Assembly (NCBI RefSeq): GCF_027172205.1
Contig: NC_070614.1
Coordinates: 1,188,001 to 1,252,000 of the forward strand
Length of the DNA: 64,000 nt
Direction: 5' to 3'
Origin: Podarcis raffonei
Lineage: Eukaryota > Chordata > Lepidosauria > Squamata > Lacertidae
Below the pieces are notes generated by a model. That model saw nothing but the letters and a program-made list of their open reading frames with translations. It searched no databases and had not been told where the DNA came from. A program made the translations under genes and the position numbers. Positions within the stretch are counted from its first letter, which is position 1. The number at the start of each line of letters is the position of its first letter. This document shows, in pieces, positions 52,248 through 62,486 of this stretch.

Positions 52248-54788
52248 TAATGGTGTTATTTCTACCCTACCCATCTGGCTGGGTGGCCCCAGCCACTCTA
52301 TAAGAACAGAAGGGTCTGCTGGATCCGGCCAATGGCCCACCCAGTCCAGCATCCTGTTCTTACCGTGGCCAACCAGATGCCCAACATGGGAAACCTACAA
52401 GTGGGATCCGAGCACAAGAGCAGCTCTCCCCTCCGGAGGTTCCCAGCAACTGGGATTCAGAAACATGGCTGCCTCCGATGGGGGGGAGGGCAGAGCACAG
52501 CCCCCGGGGCTGGGAGCCACCCATAGTTCCTGCTCCATCACAACATTTGGTGTCTCCTTCACTTGCAAAGGATTAAAGTGAAGTGGAAAAACATGGAGTG
52601 AATTGGCTTGCTTGCCCACGTTGGAGAGGAGACAACATTTTTTGACTCTGTTCTCCTTTTTTTCTTAGAGTCCCCACTCTACGGATTTTATTGACCAACA
52701 CCAAGGTCCCTCGGAGCACCAAGGTCCTGGTTGCAGGGGTTAAAGACAAGGTGCTGAAGGTATTGCTTCTGATACAAAACCAGTATGGCCTAGTAGTTAG
52801 AGTGTTGGATTACTAGGCCTGGGAGACCAGGGTTCAAGTCCCACTTGGCCATGACCTTGGGCCAGTCACTGCCTCTCAGCCTAACCTGCCTTGCAGGGTT
52901 GTTGTGGAGGGCTAGAAATGAGGGGAAGATCTATCTATTGGGTGCTCCTTGATGGAAGAAAGCTGGGATATAAATACAATAAATAAAATAACTGCCCTTC
53001 CATTAATTGGGACACTGAGTCCCCCCATGATATTTTGGTTGGAAAACTGGTTAAATGCCGGCTGCATGAGGAAACTGAACTTCAAAGTGTGGTTGTCAGT
53101 TAAACTGGAGGGAGGTTTGGCGTGGTGTGCCATTCTTACGTGAAGGAAATCCCTTTTTTCCTCCTGCAGTTTCCTGCCATAATGGAGCCGGTGCTGGCTT
53201 CGATTGACGCCATTTCCCAGGAGTGCGAAGATGTCCTCAAAGCAATGGCCGATCATCCATCTCAGGAGCACTACCTTGTGCTGGAGGTGAGGAACCCTTT
53301 GTTTCCTCCTCTTTGAAACCAGCCAGGAGAGGCAGGACATCACTGGGAAGAGGCAAAAGCAGATGGGGCAGTTCCAGCTTGCTAAATCCAGTGCGTGTGA
53401 CTACAGAGTGAGGCTGCAGGTGCAGAGCGGTCGCAGTGAAGCAACCCGAGCCAGCTGTGTCTTCCCCGTGTCCTAATGTCCCTTCAGGTAGCCTGCCACC
53501 CTCCCTTGGGTGCAGTGGGCAAGGGTGGTGCCCCAGCCCTGGAGTCAGACTCAGCCACTTGTCTGGTCAGCTTCTGAGCATGGGATGTTGGCAAGGGTGT
53601 CACCATCTTGGCTTCCACCTCTGGCTGTGCCATGTTTGGGGCTGGCCCCGTGGCTGGGATCTTGCTGTTGGCCAAATCCTGTCCCCTCCCACTTCCCATG
53701 TTAATGTAAGGCCAGAAGAAGATCCTACTGGATCAGCCCAGGGGGCCATGTAGCCCAGCCTACTGTTCTTACAGTCGCCAGCCAGGTGCTCTGAAGGGAA
53801 GCCCACAAGCAGAACTCTCCCTTTCTGTGGCCTCAAGAAACGGATCTGCAGAAGCACTGCTGCCTCTGACTACGGAGGCAGAGCATAGACCTCATGCGAA
53901 TTTGTCCATTCCTCTTTTAAAGCTAATCATGTTGGTGGCCTTCCCTGCCTCCTGTGGCAGCAAGTTCTACAGGTTAACAATGCGCTGGTCTCTTTCTCCT
54001 TCTGAACAGGAACTCATTGACATTAACCAGCACCACCTGGATGTGATTGGAGTTGGCCATTCCTCCCTGGACAGAGTCTGCCAAGTCACCGCCTCTCACG
54101 GGCTGCACAGCAAGCTGACGGGCGCAGGGGGAGGCGGCTGCGCCATCACTTTGCTACGGCCAGGTCAGGAGATGCTGCGCATCCTGGGGACACTCAACTT
54201 TCATCTGGGGAGTGCATAAGCCCGAGTGTGAGCCAGGGAGTCTTGCCTTCGGTTGTGGAGTCGCGAGGCTGCCCTTAGGGCTGCCCTTGCTGTTTTCTCA
54301 TCTGTTACATGGGGATAAGCACAGTGGCCTGCTTTACAGGGGTGGTATCCTTGATGCAGCTTCATTGATGTGCACAGCGCTTTCCAGAGTGAGATAAGCG
54401 AAGAAAGCAAGTCTTTTAATAAGGACTCCTGTGCTGAGTGGTGGAAGTTCTGCTTTGCTGGTCCAAAGTCCACTACCAGCCATCTCTCGCCCTGACCTTT
54501 TACTGGTTGAGGCTCTGGAGAGCTGCTGCCAGTCAGAGTTGACAACACTGGCCTGAGTTCCTCCCAGCTCTACAGTCCTCTGATTTTGTGTCTCTAGCCC
54601 AGTAATGACGCCTGATTCTGTGCCTTTTCTTGGCAGACACTCCTCCTACAATAGTGGCAGCCGCCACCCAAGACCTGGACGCCTGTGGGTTCGAGTGCTG
54701 GGAGACGGACATTGGGGCCCCGGGTGTGTGTGTGCACTCGCCCCCCTCCCTGAAAGCAGAAGTGCAGGCGGTTCTTAGCGGGGTTTAA
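42775..54788 (+). CDS. MVK: MVK, mevalonate kinase (complete, 10 coding exons)
   Basis: MVK phosphorylates mevalonate to 5-phosphomevalonate in the sterol/isoprenoid pathway; it is a GHMP-family kinase. Exons: 42775-42846, 45582-45729, 46203-46353, 47686-47841, 48386-48489, 49301-49346, 52669-52759, 53170-53286, 54010-54163, 54637-54788. They sum to 1191 nt, 396 residues plus stop, the human length. The motifs are [16 protein letters not shown] (residues 9-24, Lys11 matching human K13), the ATP loop [15 protein letters not shown] (137-151, with S146), [11 protein letters not shown] with E193 and D204 at the human numbers, and [14 protein letters not shown] (330-343). Residues I268 and V377, sites of human mevalonate kinase deficiency variants, are conserved. 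The chosen ATG gives [12 protein letters not shown], two residues shorter than the human start, and lies inside the CpG island. The exon beginning at 45582 uses an acceptor abutting a repeat tail. Confidence 0.97.
43140..43375 (+). repeat. L2-like LINE 3' tail
   Basis: TTTTTTGTTGGACAACCTGC, later TAAACTGCTTTGTTTATTTT and GTGGTATATAAATTTTATGA with AAATAAATAAAA at the end, a typical sense-strand LINE tail in the first MVK intron. Confidence 0.45.
44165..44720 (-). repeat. LINE 3' regions: L2-like, then CR1, then L2-like
   Basis: An L2-like end (CTACCCCGCCCTTCCTCCCC) at 44185-44380 adjoins a CR1 tail at 44384-44535 (AGAATTGTAGAGTTGGAAGG). Further LINE-like sequence follows (ATTATGGCACCAGCTTTTCT; CAGTCCACTTCATCAGAGGC). 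All are antisense to MVK. Confidence 0.55.
45500..45581 (+). repeat. CR1/SINE tail ending at the MVK acceptor
   Basis: ACTCCTGCATAGCAGGGGGT, GGACTAGATGACCC and CCCTTCCAACTCCACAATTC match the shared CR1/SINE 3' tail, and the match runs to within a few bases of the AG at 45580-45581 used by MVK coding exon 2. Confidence 0.75.
47865..47970 (-). repeat. CR1 LINE 3' fragment
   Basis: CGTAGAATCACAGAGCTGTA, then GGTCATCTGGTTCAACTACC, a short diverged CR1 tail 24 bases after the MVK donor at 47842. Confidence 0.7.
48510..48925 (-). repeat. Two adjoining CR1-type fragments
   Basis: A CR1 subtype with GGATCAGGCCTAAGG, AACTGGTATTCAGAAGC and CTCCTGTGGGAGCGAGTTCC (48510-48832) is followed by the ATAGAATCACAGAGTTGGAA tail of the main CR1 type (48836-48925). 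It lies in an MVK intron. Confidence 0.65.
49976..51225. mobile_element. Non-autonomous hAT-like element, 1250 bp
   Basis: The ends are TAGTGATGTTAAATTCGAGA and, inverted, TAGTGATGTGAGGTGAGAAT. A perfect 8-base duplication TGCAGCTC lies at 49968-49975 and 51226-51233. Both ends carry clusters of the palindrome GAGAATATTCTC (three or more at the right, 51140-51211). The interior is about two-thirds A+T with no frame longer than about 50 codons. An 8-base duplication and a TAGTG start fit the hAT superfamily. It lies in the sixth MVK coding intron. Confidence 0.85.
51340..51665. other. Non-repetitive block, candidate conserved non-coding element
   Basis: About 320 bases of complex sequence with no repeat I recognise, rich in TAAT/ATTA cores (CCATAATCAGACTCC, GCTCTATTAGCCGC, GGTTCATTATCGCAG). 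It contrasts with the repeat-laden surroundings. Conservation is a guess; only an alignment could show it. Confidence 0.35.
51930..52125 (-). mobile_element. tRNA-derived SINE
   Basis: GCGGGAAGCTGCCTTATTCC, GAGTCAGACC, then TTCAGGCAGAGAGTCTCTCC and CAGGCAGATGCCCTCCCTAC: the same SINE type as 25925-26125, in reverse, in the sixth MVK intron. Confidence 0.65.
52192..52246. repeat. (AAT)n microsatellite
   Basis: About 18 AAT units, followed by a short LINE stub (CTACCCTACCCATCTGGCTG) that repeats the arrangement at 14631-14720. Confidence 0.95.
52300..52560 (-). repeat. CR1-type LINE fragment
   Basis: GGTCTGCTGGATCCGGCCAA, GTCCAGCATCCTGTTCTTAC and TTCCCAGCAACTGGGATTCA. It is the same subtype as 48510-48832 and 53710-53990. 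Confidence 0.65.
52785..52990 (+). mobile_element. tRNA-derived SINE, complete
   Basis: The head TATGGCCTAGTAGTTAGAGT, B box GGGTTCAAGTCCC, body TGGGCCAGTCACTGCCTCTC and GGGTTGTTGTGGAGGGC, tail GGGATATAAATACAATAAAT. It starts 26 bases after the MVK donor at 52760. Confidence 0.75.
53706..53990 (-). repeat. CR1-type LINE fragment next to an MVK exon
   Basis: GATCCTACTGGATCAGCCCA through CCTCCTGTGGCAGCAAGTTC and TTAACAATGCGCTGG, collinear with 48510-48832. It ends about 20 bases before the MVK exon at 54010. Confidence 0.7.
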
Positions 54789-56930
54789 AGGCGGTGGCAG
54801 AGGCTCCTCTTCCTGCTGAGAATTGGTTCCTGGTGCCGCGAGTTCATCACCCTCAGCCGTTGCTCAGATTTGACCGCAGAGGCCTCGCTCAAAATTGTGG
54901 GACCCCTGGAGATTTTGGGTTTACTTGGCCTATTGGACCCTGGAGAATGCAGTGCAAGGATTCTGACAGGGCCTGTTTGCTGGAAGCGGTGGTGTCCCCA
55001 CAAGTTGCTTTGCTGGGCCTGGTTACGCAGCTTGGAAGGGCTGTCACTGGGTGCTGAGGGTGCTGGGTGCTGGCTGTCTTCTGCTTGACTCTCTTCTGTC
55101 CTCCTAACTTCAGCAGGGAAGTCCTTTTCCAGCCTGTCGAGACCTTGCCAGGGCACGGCTGCTTTGCTCCCCTGTGCGGATAAGGTAGAGCTTCTCTCAT
55201 ATTCCCTTGCAGGGTGGCTGGAACTACATGCGCTCAGGCATATGTGGAGTTGGGGAAGCACTTGTTTGTAAAGCGGGTGTGGGGGTTTGATTTTGTTCTG
55301 TCTTTTTGCAAGGGACAAGTGACAACTTTTGGGGAGGCTCGATCCATCACTTTCTCCCCCCCCCCCGCAGCCTCCTTCCTAGCTGTTCTCCCGCCCCCCA
55401 AAATGCAGTTGATATGTGCACTGGGACCTCAGTTGGCAGAAGAAGGCTTAAGCTCCACTCGCCCCAAATCGCAGCTTTGCAGCTCTTCTGAGGAAGGGGA
55501 AATTGGGGGCCCAACCGTGAATGCCTTGCGGGACCAAAAGGAGCCAACATTCTCTCCTCCGGACTTGTCGGCACTACTTCCGTCTTCCATTGGTTTCAGC
55601 ATTTCCCATAACTTTTCCAGACTTTGGCTCAATTTCCCAGCCTTACTTGGCATTGGGAGATCTGATTGCCTGGTCTCTGGAAGAGTCAGCTGTCTCAGGT
55701 AGACAGCCCTGTGGACTCCCAACTCCCGGCAGCCAGCAGGACCCTGCACACTCAGGGATGCTGAGAGTTGGGAGTCCAGCAAGGCCTTGAGGAGACCCAC
55801 AGGTCCCCCCACCTTGGTCCTAGGCACAGAAGCTTGATGGGTGGGGTGGAGGAGGAGGAGGTGCCCTTGTTCCTAACAAAATGTCCGGCAGTTTGAAATG
55901 GAATTGGGGTGGGGGGAAGTGACCTCCTTAGTCTGTTGGTTCTGTATTGCTTTCTAATGATGTGTACACAGAGAGAGAAAGAGAGGTAAATTGCAACTTA
56001 CACAGATTTACCATGTGCGATTTCAACTGTATGTGGTTGAAGGCTGGCCAGTTGAAATTGCAACAATTAAAGTCACGGAAGAAAGAGAGGCTAAAAGTTC
56101 TTTTTGCGCAGGGTTTTCCTGGCCCGAAAATAGCTTTTAAGTTCTCTGCCTTGTTCTGGGAGGCTCTTGTGAGAGATTTCATGGTACCATCCGAGACCTC
56201 GCAAGACCTTCCCAGAGTCTGGTGAGCAAGGCAGAGAGCTTAAAAGCCCTGCTTGGAGGATACGACCTGTTTGGTGCACAGGGGCAGTTCAAGGGGCTGG
56301 TTTGAGAATGTGCTTTTTTGCAAATATCCACCACCCCAGAAATGTAGCCCCCATGCAAGACGCAAGTTACCTGTGGGCATGTATGCATATGTGTGTGTGA
56401 ACACTCACCAGGGCTGCAAGGTTTGATCTGGGGAGCCTGCGGTGAGTTTTCTCCAGATATTGCTGGACTACAACTCCCATTAACATCCCTGTCCATTGGC
56501 CATGCATGCTGCAGAGGATGATGGGAAATTGATTCCAGTGACACCTGAAGGGGTTGCCCCCTCCCTTTAATGAGCAGATTAATCAACCCATATATGTTTC
56601 TTTTTGAAGGGAGGGGAGACTCTGCAAGTTGAGGGCACACTTTGAAGAGACAGTTTTGATTCTGCTATGTTCCTGCAGTGGAGAATGAAAAATAAAACAC
56701 TGCAGAGCTATCCTTTGTAATTCGAAATGGTGACTATTTTGTTAGTTTGTGGGTTGTTTGTGTTGGGGGGGGGGAATAACCTGCCCAGCAAAAAACAATG
56801 GGGAGGAAACAAACACCATCCAGACAGGGATCTGCAGCAGGTGGGCTCTGCCCTGCTGCCCCATAGCTTTTTGCCCAGATAAAGAGACGGGTCTGTGACA
56901 GGTTACACTCACTTCCCAGAAGATGGAAGA
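54789..56930 (+). other. MVK: MVK 3' untranslated region and flank
   Basis: No coding exon is recognised. Candidate poly(A) signals are ATTAAA near 56065 and AATAAA at 56691-56696; none is seen within the first kilobase after the stop. Partial palindromic MITE sequence lies at about 56450-56540. The open frames here are low-complexity and not conserved-looking. Confidence 0.35.
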
Positions 56931-58090
56931 AGCACCCCGGGGATCCACTGTCTTGGACCCGGTCCTCGCCCACAGAGAGGAGCCGATCCATGAAGTGGAA
57001 GTCCTGGGAAGCTTGGAAGGAAGTGATCACGTCCTCCTGGGTTTCATGATACAGAGGAAAGGGAAAGCTGATGGTTGTCAGACATGCACTCACTCCGGAC
57101 TTTAAGAAGGCCAATTTCAAAAACTTAAGGAGCTACAGGGTGAGATCCCACGGTCAGAAATACTCAGAAGGGAGTCCAAGATGGATGGGAGTTTCTAAAA
57201 GGAGAAATGTTGGGTGTCCAAATGCAGGCAATTCCAGCGAGAAAGAAAAGTGGGAGGCATTTAAGGAAACTGGTGTGGCTGCCTAAGGAGCTTACAGATG
57301 AGCTGAGATTGTGGGAAATCACAAAGGAGGAGTATACACAAGTAGCCAACAGTTGCAGGACGAATGTTAGGCGGGCTGAAGCTGAGAATGAGCACAGCCT
57401 TGCAAGAGAGCCAAATAAACTTCTTATTTTTAACCTATGCTCAAAGCAAGAAGAGGAGCAAATAAGTGGTAGGTCCTCTTTGTGGAGAAGATTGAGATAT
57501 GCTATTGGGTGACAGAGAAGGCGGAACTGCTCAACACCTGCTTTGCCTCTGTCTTCACCAAAAAGGAGAGCAATGCCCAACCTGGGGATAAGAGAATAAT
57601 TGATGTAAGGAAGGAGCTGCAGCCCAAGATAGGAAGAGAGCTGGTCAGGGAACACCTAACTACTTGAAATGAATTCAGATCTCCAGGGCCTGATGAGTTG
57701 ATGAGGGACTAAGGGAGCTTGTAGATGTAATCTCAAAGCCTCTGCCAATAATCTCTGATAATTCTTGGAGAACAAGTGAGGTTTTTGCAGAGGGGAGGCA
57801 GGCAAATGTTGCCGCCATCTTGAAAAAGGGAGGAGACGACCCAGGGAACTGTTGACTGGTGAACTTGACATCGATACCAGGAAAGGTCCTAGAACAGATA
57901 TGTTAACAGTTGGTCTGTGAGTACTTAGAATAGGATGCTGTAATTTGAGCATGGGTTCCTCAAAAAACAAGTCATGCCAGATAAATCTCATTTTTCTATC
58001 TTTTTTTTATTTATTTGACAAAGCCCCCCGTGGTATTATTGCCAGGAAGCTGGTGAAATGTGGGCTGGATGAGGTGGATTTGTAGCTGGT
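56930..58090 (+). repeat. Decayed CR1 LINE copy
   Basis: The + strand translations are collinear with the CR1 at 35817: endonuclease end (EVLGSLEGSDHVLLGFMIQRK), linker (AIPARKKSGRHLRKLVWLPK), [17 protein letters not shown] and [16 protein letters not shown], then RT-like remnants to about 58090 in several frames. It has many breaks and is much older than the MMAB-intron copy. Confidence 0.8.
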
Positions 58091-59270
58091 TGACTCCTAG
58101 CCAGGGTTGCTCTGCTCTGCCTCCGCTGTGGGAATGCCAGTTGCTGGAAGCCAGAGGAGGGGAGGATGCTCTTGTCCTCAGGTTCTGCTTCTGGGCTTCC
58201 CCTGGTCCGCCATGGTGAGAGCAGGATGTTGGCCAGGTGGGCCCCCTTTGGTCTGATACAGCAGGCACTTCTTACGTTTCTTATGAGTTAACTTGCCCTT
58301 CAATGGCGCACAAAGGCTCCAATGCACAAACTGGGCTTTGATCCGCACACAGATTGTTTTCCAGCAGTGGTAAGTCCAGGCATTGGCACAGGCAGCTGTA
58401 ATAATCTCCCCTCACCGCCCCCAGCGTTCACCTTTGGCCACATGTGCTCCATACCTTTTAAGCGCTATGATGTCTCTTTAAGCAGCCATGGCTTCCCCCA
58501 GTGAATTCTGGGAGCTGCAGTTTGTTAAGGGCCCTGCCAGTTGTTGAGATCCCCTTTTCCTCTCAGCTGCAACTCCCAGAGTTCCCTGTGAGAGCAGCAT
58601 TGGGAACTGTTGCTCTGTGAGGGGAATTGGGGTGGGGGGTCTCCTAGCGGCTCTCAGCAGCCTTGGCAAAGTGCATCCCCAAGGAGTCTTTGGGAGACTG
58701 CTTAAAGGGGTCTGATACTGCTTTAAATGCCCGAGTCAGGTCAGATGCCTTGGTCTGCCCCTGGTGTTGGGCCCTGGCTGGACACCAGAGGGCGGCAGGG
58801 ACCCACCTTTCGGAAGAAGTCCCCTGAAATCTTAAAGAGGCTGAGAAATCCCTGCCCACCTTTTTGCCCTGACGTGAGCACTCCTGCAAATGGTGGGGGT
58901 GACAGAAGTCAGCAACCTATTTCTTCCCTTGTAGCTAGAATCTGCCATTACCTGTTCTATTTTTTCTCTTTTAAAAAAAGTTTGCTTTCAAATACTGCTA
59001 TCAATGTACATTGGTGCTTTACATAAGAGCTTACATAATTTATTTATTGCATTTCTGTCCTACCTTTTTCTCCAAGGAGCTCCAGGTGGTGTGCATGGTT
59101 GTCCCCCCACCTCATTTAACCCCCACAACAACCCTGTGAGGTAGGTTAGACAGAGAGGCAGGGACCAGCCCAAGGTCACCCAGTGAGCTTCATCACTGAG
59201 TGGGATTTTGAACCCTGGTCTCCCAGGTCCTAACCTGCCACTCTGACTCTTACACCATGCTGACTCTCCG
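58091..59270. other. Intergenic, repeat pieces
   Basis: A CR1/SINE-type tail (GAGAGCAGGATGTTGGCC; GATACAGCAGGCACTTCTTA, to about 58290), unassigned sequence, and a minus-strand tRNA-SINE at 59050-59270 (CCACAACAACCCTGTGAGGT; CAGTGAGCTTCATCACTGAG). No gene is seen. Confidence 0.5.
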
Positions 59271-60960
59271 GTTAAGGAATGTAGGCAGGCCCCTGCCCCA
59301 TGGAGCTTACAGTATCAGTTTTGACAGAGTGAGGAGAGAAGGAAAGGTGAAGGAGATGTGAACTTGTTTATTAAAAGGGCTTCTAGAGAGCGCAGGAGGG
59401 GAGGCTGCTCTTGCACTCGTGTCTTGCTCAGGGGTTTCCCATTGAGGCATCCCATGGGCCACTGAAAGAACAGGTTTGTGCACTAGGCGGGCCCTCATGG
59501 ACCTGATCCAGCAGGCTTTTTGGATGTTCTTACACTCCAGCAGCCTCGTTCAGACAGTGATGTGCTGTCCCTCGTTGGTCCAGGCAGCAGTGGAAGCTGC
59601 CGCTGTCCGTTAAAGCACGCAACATTTTGCAGAATAAGAAGCCAAAGAGACAGACCCCTGTTGCATCTGTCGCCCATCACTTTTCTTTCGTGACCTTCCC
59701 AAAAGGGGCAGCCCCCTTGGAGAACAGAGCATCTGGACCCATCCTCTGTGGGTGTAGATTTTGCCTACATCCATTGTCAGCTGTGTGGATTTCATCTGCC
59801 CCTTTGCAGAGAAGCCGCAAACAGGCCTGGGAGGAGCTTTTCCTACTAATGCTCAGCCCAAACATGGCAGATAAATGACCTTTCGCTGCCACTTCTCTTC
59901 TTGCAATTATGGCGCACTTTCTTTTACCTCTTGCCCAATTAGCTCTGTTTCATGCACTCCTGGTGGCCCAGGTGGGGGCTTCCTGCTTTGCAGGGGAGAG
60001 GGAAGGTCTGTAGCTCAGGGATGGAGCCAGCTGCTTGGCATGCAGAAGGGCTCACCTAAAAAGTTTTGAAGGAAAGAGGACCTCTCCTGTTGAGACCCCA
60101 AGGGAGCAGATGTTTGGGGCTTCCTCTGCACCACACTCTAAAAGCACTACGATTCTGCTTTCGAAACAACATATCCACACTACAGATTTAAGGCACTTAC
60201 AATGCATATTTACAACACATGTCTTGCCCCTAAAGAATCCTGGGAATTGTGATTTGCAGAGAGTCTTGGGAACTGTAGCACTGCAGGGTGAAACTACAGC
60301 TCTTTGGGTGAAGTCAGGTGATTTAAATGTGTGTTGGATGTGTGGTGTGGATCTGCCCCCTACGAGCACCCCCCAGCACACACAAAGAAGGCACGAAGAA
60401 GAGTCCTTGTTCCAGTAGCACATTGAAAGTTCCATGGTGCCCCTTTAAGAAGCCATGGTTTCCCCCAAAAGCATTCTGGGAGCTGTAGTTTCTTCAAGGC
60501 ACTGAGAGTTGTTGAGCATGGCCTCCATCTTGGCTAGGAGCCACCAATAGCAGCCTCCTATTAGGGGGTTGGACCAATAGCAGCCTCCTATTAGGAGGTT
60601 GGACTCGATGGCCCTTGTGGTCTCTTCCAACTCTATGATTCTATGATTCCTCTTCTGTGAACTGGTCAGATCCACTTTTAAAGCCACCCAAGTGGGTGCC
60701 TGTCACTGCCTCTTGTGGAAGGGAGTTCCACAGTTCAACTACGTGCATGCAGAGAATTCTGTGCTGGTGTGGAATCGCAGGATGCCCCCTCAGCTTGGCG
60801 CTGTCGTTCTCTGGGCTGCCCCTCTTCCCCCGCCCGCCCTTGGTGCAAAAAACTCCCCCTCTGGATTGTGCTGGCACAGAGGCAAGGAAGGCAGGAGGGG
60901 CATCACCCTTCCCCACAACTCCCGTTCCTGAGCCTTTCTTGGCTTCCAGGCCGTGATTTT
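59271..60960. other. Intergenic, mostly unassigned with repeat pieces
   Basis: CR1-type tail (minus strand) at about 59370-59545; SINE head near 60010-60060; diverged elements with TGGGAATTGTGATTTGCAGA (60240) and TCTGGGAGCTGTAGTTTCTT (60476); a CR1 tail at 60590-60650 ending TCTATGATTCTATGATTCC; CR1 subtype at 60655-60760. No coding exon is seen. Confidence 0.45.
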
Positions 60961-61085
60961 ATAGATGTGCATTAATGGAGCCACCGATTTCCACTGAAGG
61001 ATTAGACTGGTAATTTGGCTAATTTTTCTTAAGCTTCATTTTTCACATTATGAGCATCACGGAGAGAAGACAAATGATCTTCCTC
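60961..61085. other. Short AT-rich non-repetitive block
   Basis: TTAATGGAGCCACCGATTTC, then GGTAATTTGGCTAATTTTTC, with no recognised repeat. It may be a small conserved regulatory block; this is unproven. Confidence 0.25.
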
Positions 61086-61329
61086 GTTGCCTCTTAACGA
61101 CCGGAGGAGGAGGAGGGTGCCTGGCTGAGAGGCACCAACAAAGGTTCAAGATCTTTTGGAAGGCAAAGAGCGTGTCTGGCTTTGGGGCTGGATCCTGCGG
61201 AGCCCTTTGGAGCAGAGTGTGATGGGGGTGGGAAGAGCAGCCCCCTGTTCTTCTCCCTCTCACCGGAACTCTTGGACATCCCATGAATCAGAAGGTTGGG
61301 AGATCCAGGACAGAGAAAAGAAGGGCTTT

Positions 61330-61560
61330 CTGTTGGCGTAATAGAGTATTGGACTAGGACCTGGGAGACCAGGGTTCACATCCCCACTGGGCCATGAAGC
61401 GCATTGGGTGACATCCTATGCCCTTTTAAAATGTGTTGGGGTGGTGTTATTGCGTGGTTGTTTTTATTTTGATTGTGTACTTTATGGTTTTATATTCCGA
61501 CTTCATCCTGTGAACCACCCTAAGATCTGTGGGTATAGGTCGGTACATAAGTTATAATAA

Positions 61561-61610
<50 letters not shown>

Positions 61611-61735
61611 TTGGGGCCTGTGATGGCCTCTCAACCTTGCAGAGTTGTTTTGAGCATAACACGGGGAGTTGGAGAACCATGTGCAGCACCTTGAGCTTCT
61701 TTGAGGGAAAAGGTGATATAGAAATGTAAGAATTC
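61330..61735. repeat. SINE head, L2-like tail and (ATT)n
   Basis: A tRNA-SINE head (GGACCTGGGAGACCAGGGTT, about 61330-61410) is interrupted by an L2-like 3' end (GTGAACCACCCTAAGATCTG) with an (ATT)n tail at 61558-61608, after which the SINE body resumes (GATGGCCTCTCAACCTTGCA). The LINE appears to have inserted into the SINE. Confidence 0.6.
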
Positions 61736-62189
61736 CAGCTTCTGGAAGCGGCTGGAGGGGAGGGGCTCTTGCTGTCTGGCCCTGCACCCGGTGGGCTGGA
61801 TGGGCCATTGGCAGGGTCTTTTCATGCTCCTTTGGCCAACGCCAGCCAAAGCCAGAGAGCAAGAATAGTGCATGGCCATAAACCAGGGCAAGGGATAGAT
61901 TTCTGGCATGGGGACTCCAGTTGGGGGTAGAGTGGAAGGTGACATTTCTCGCTGGGGTCCGTGGGAGCCATGCTTCAGGAGAACGTGAGCCCACCGCCAG
62001 AACGTTCTCCAGTGTTCCCCACCGCCATGCTTCACATCCTGATTCCTTGGTTCAGCAGGGCCAAGGCAGCACGCTTGCAGGAAAGGACAGGTATTAGAGA
62101 AAGACACCAAAGGCTTCAATGGCTGCCACCACTTCTTTTTTTAAAAAAGAGACCACCACAGATTGGTTTGGAGGCAGGGAACATTAAAT

Positions 62190-62445
62190 GATCTGAAGGG
62201 GAAATCAAGCCCTTTAAACTGCTTGAGAATGTATCCTTATTTCTAACACTGGCAGCATTAAGATAAATTCAGCGGTGTAAATAACTTTTCATGGATGTAA
62301 TAATGGAATATTGAGTGATTTGCAGGGATTTATGTTATGCAAAACGAACCAAAGAAAGAGAAGGGAAGTCATTCATATCGTAAGGATGTGAAAATGAGTA
62401 CTTTAAATTGTAAAACAGAAAATTTAATTTTGTGTGTGTGTAAAT
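62190..62445. other. Non-repetitive AT-rich block
   Basis: Complex AT-rich sequence with TAAT and ATTA cores (GGTGTAAATAACTTTTCATG; GGATGTAATAATGGAATATT) and no recognised repeat, about 7.5 kb downstream of MVK. It is a candidate conserved non-coding element only. Confidence 0.3.
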
Positions 62446-62486
62446 ATAATATTATATTATATATAATATTATATAATAGAATATAA
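62446..62486. repeat. AT-rich palindromic tract
   Basis: ATATTATATTATATATAATATTATATAATA-type sequence able to form a cruciform or hairpin. A separate (TA)n run lies at 62797-62819. Confidence 0.8.

Noticed and set aside
54785-55702. Frames of 160-180 codons on both strands after MVK
   Set aside because: They resemble no family I know, overlap on opposite strands and lie in probable MVK 3' UTR.
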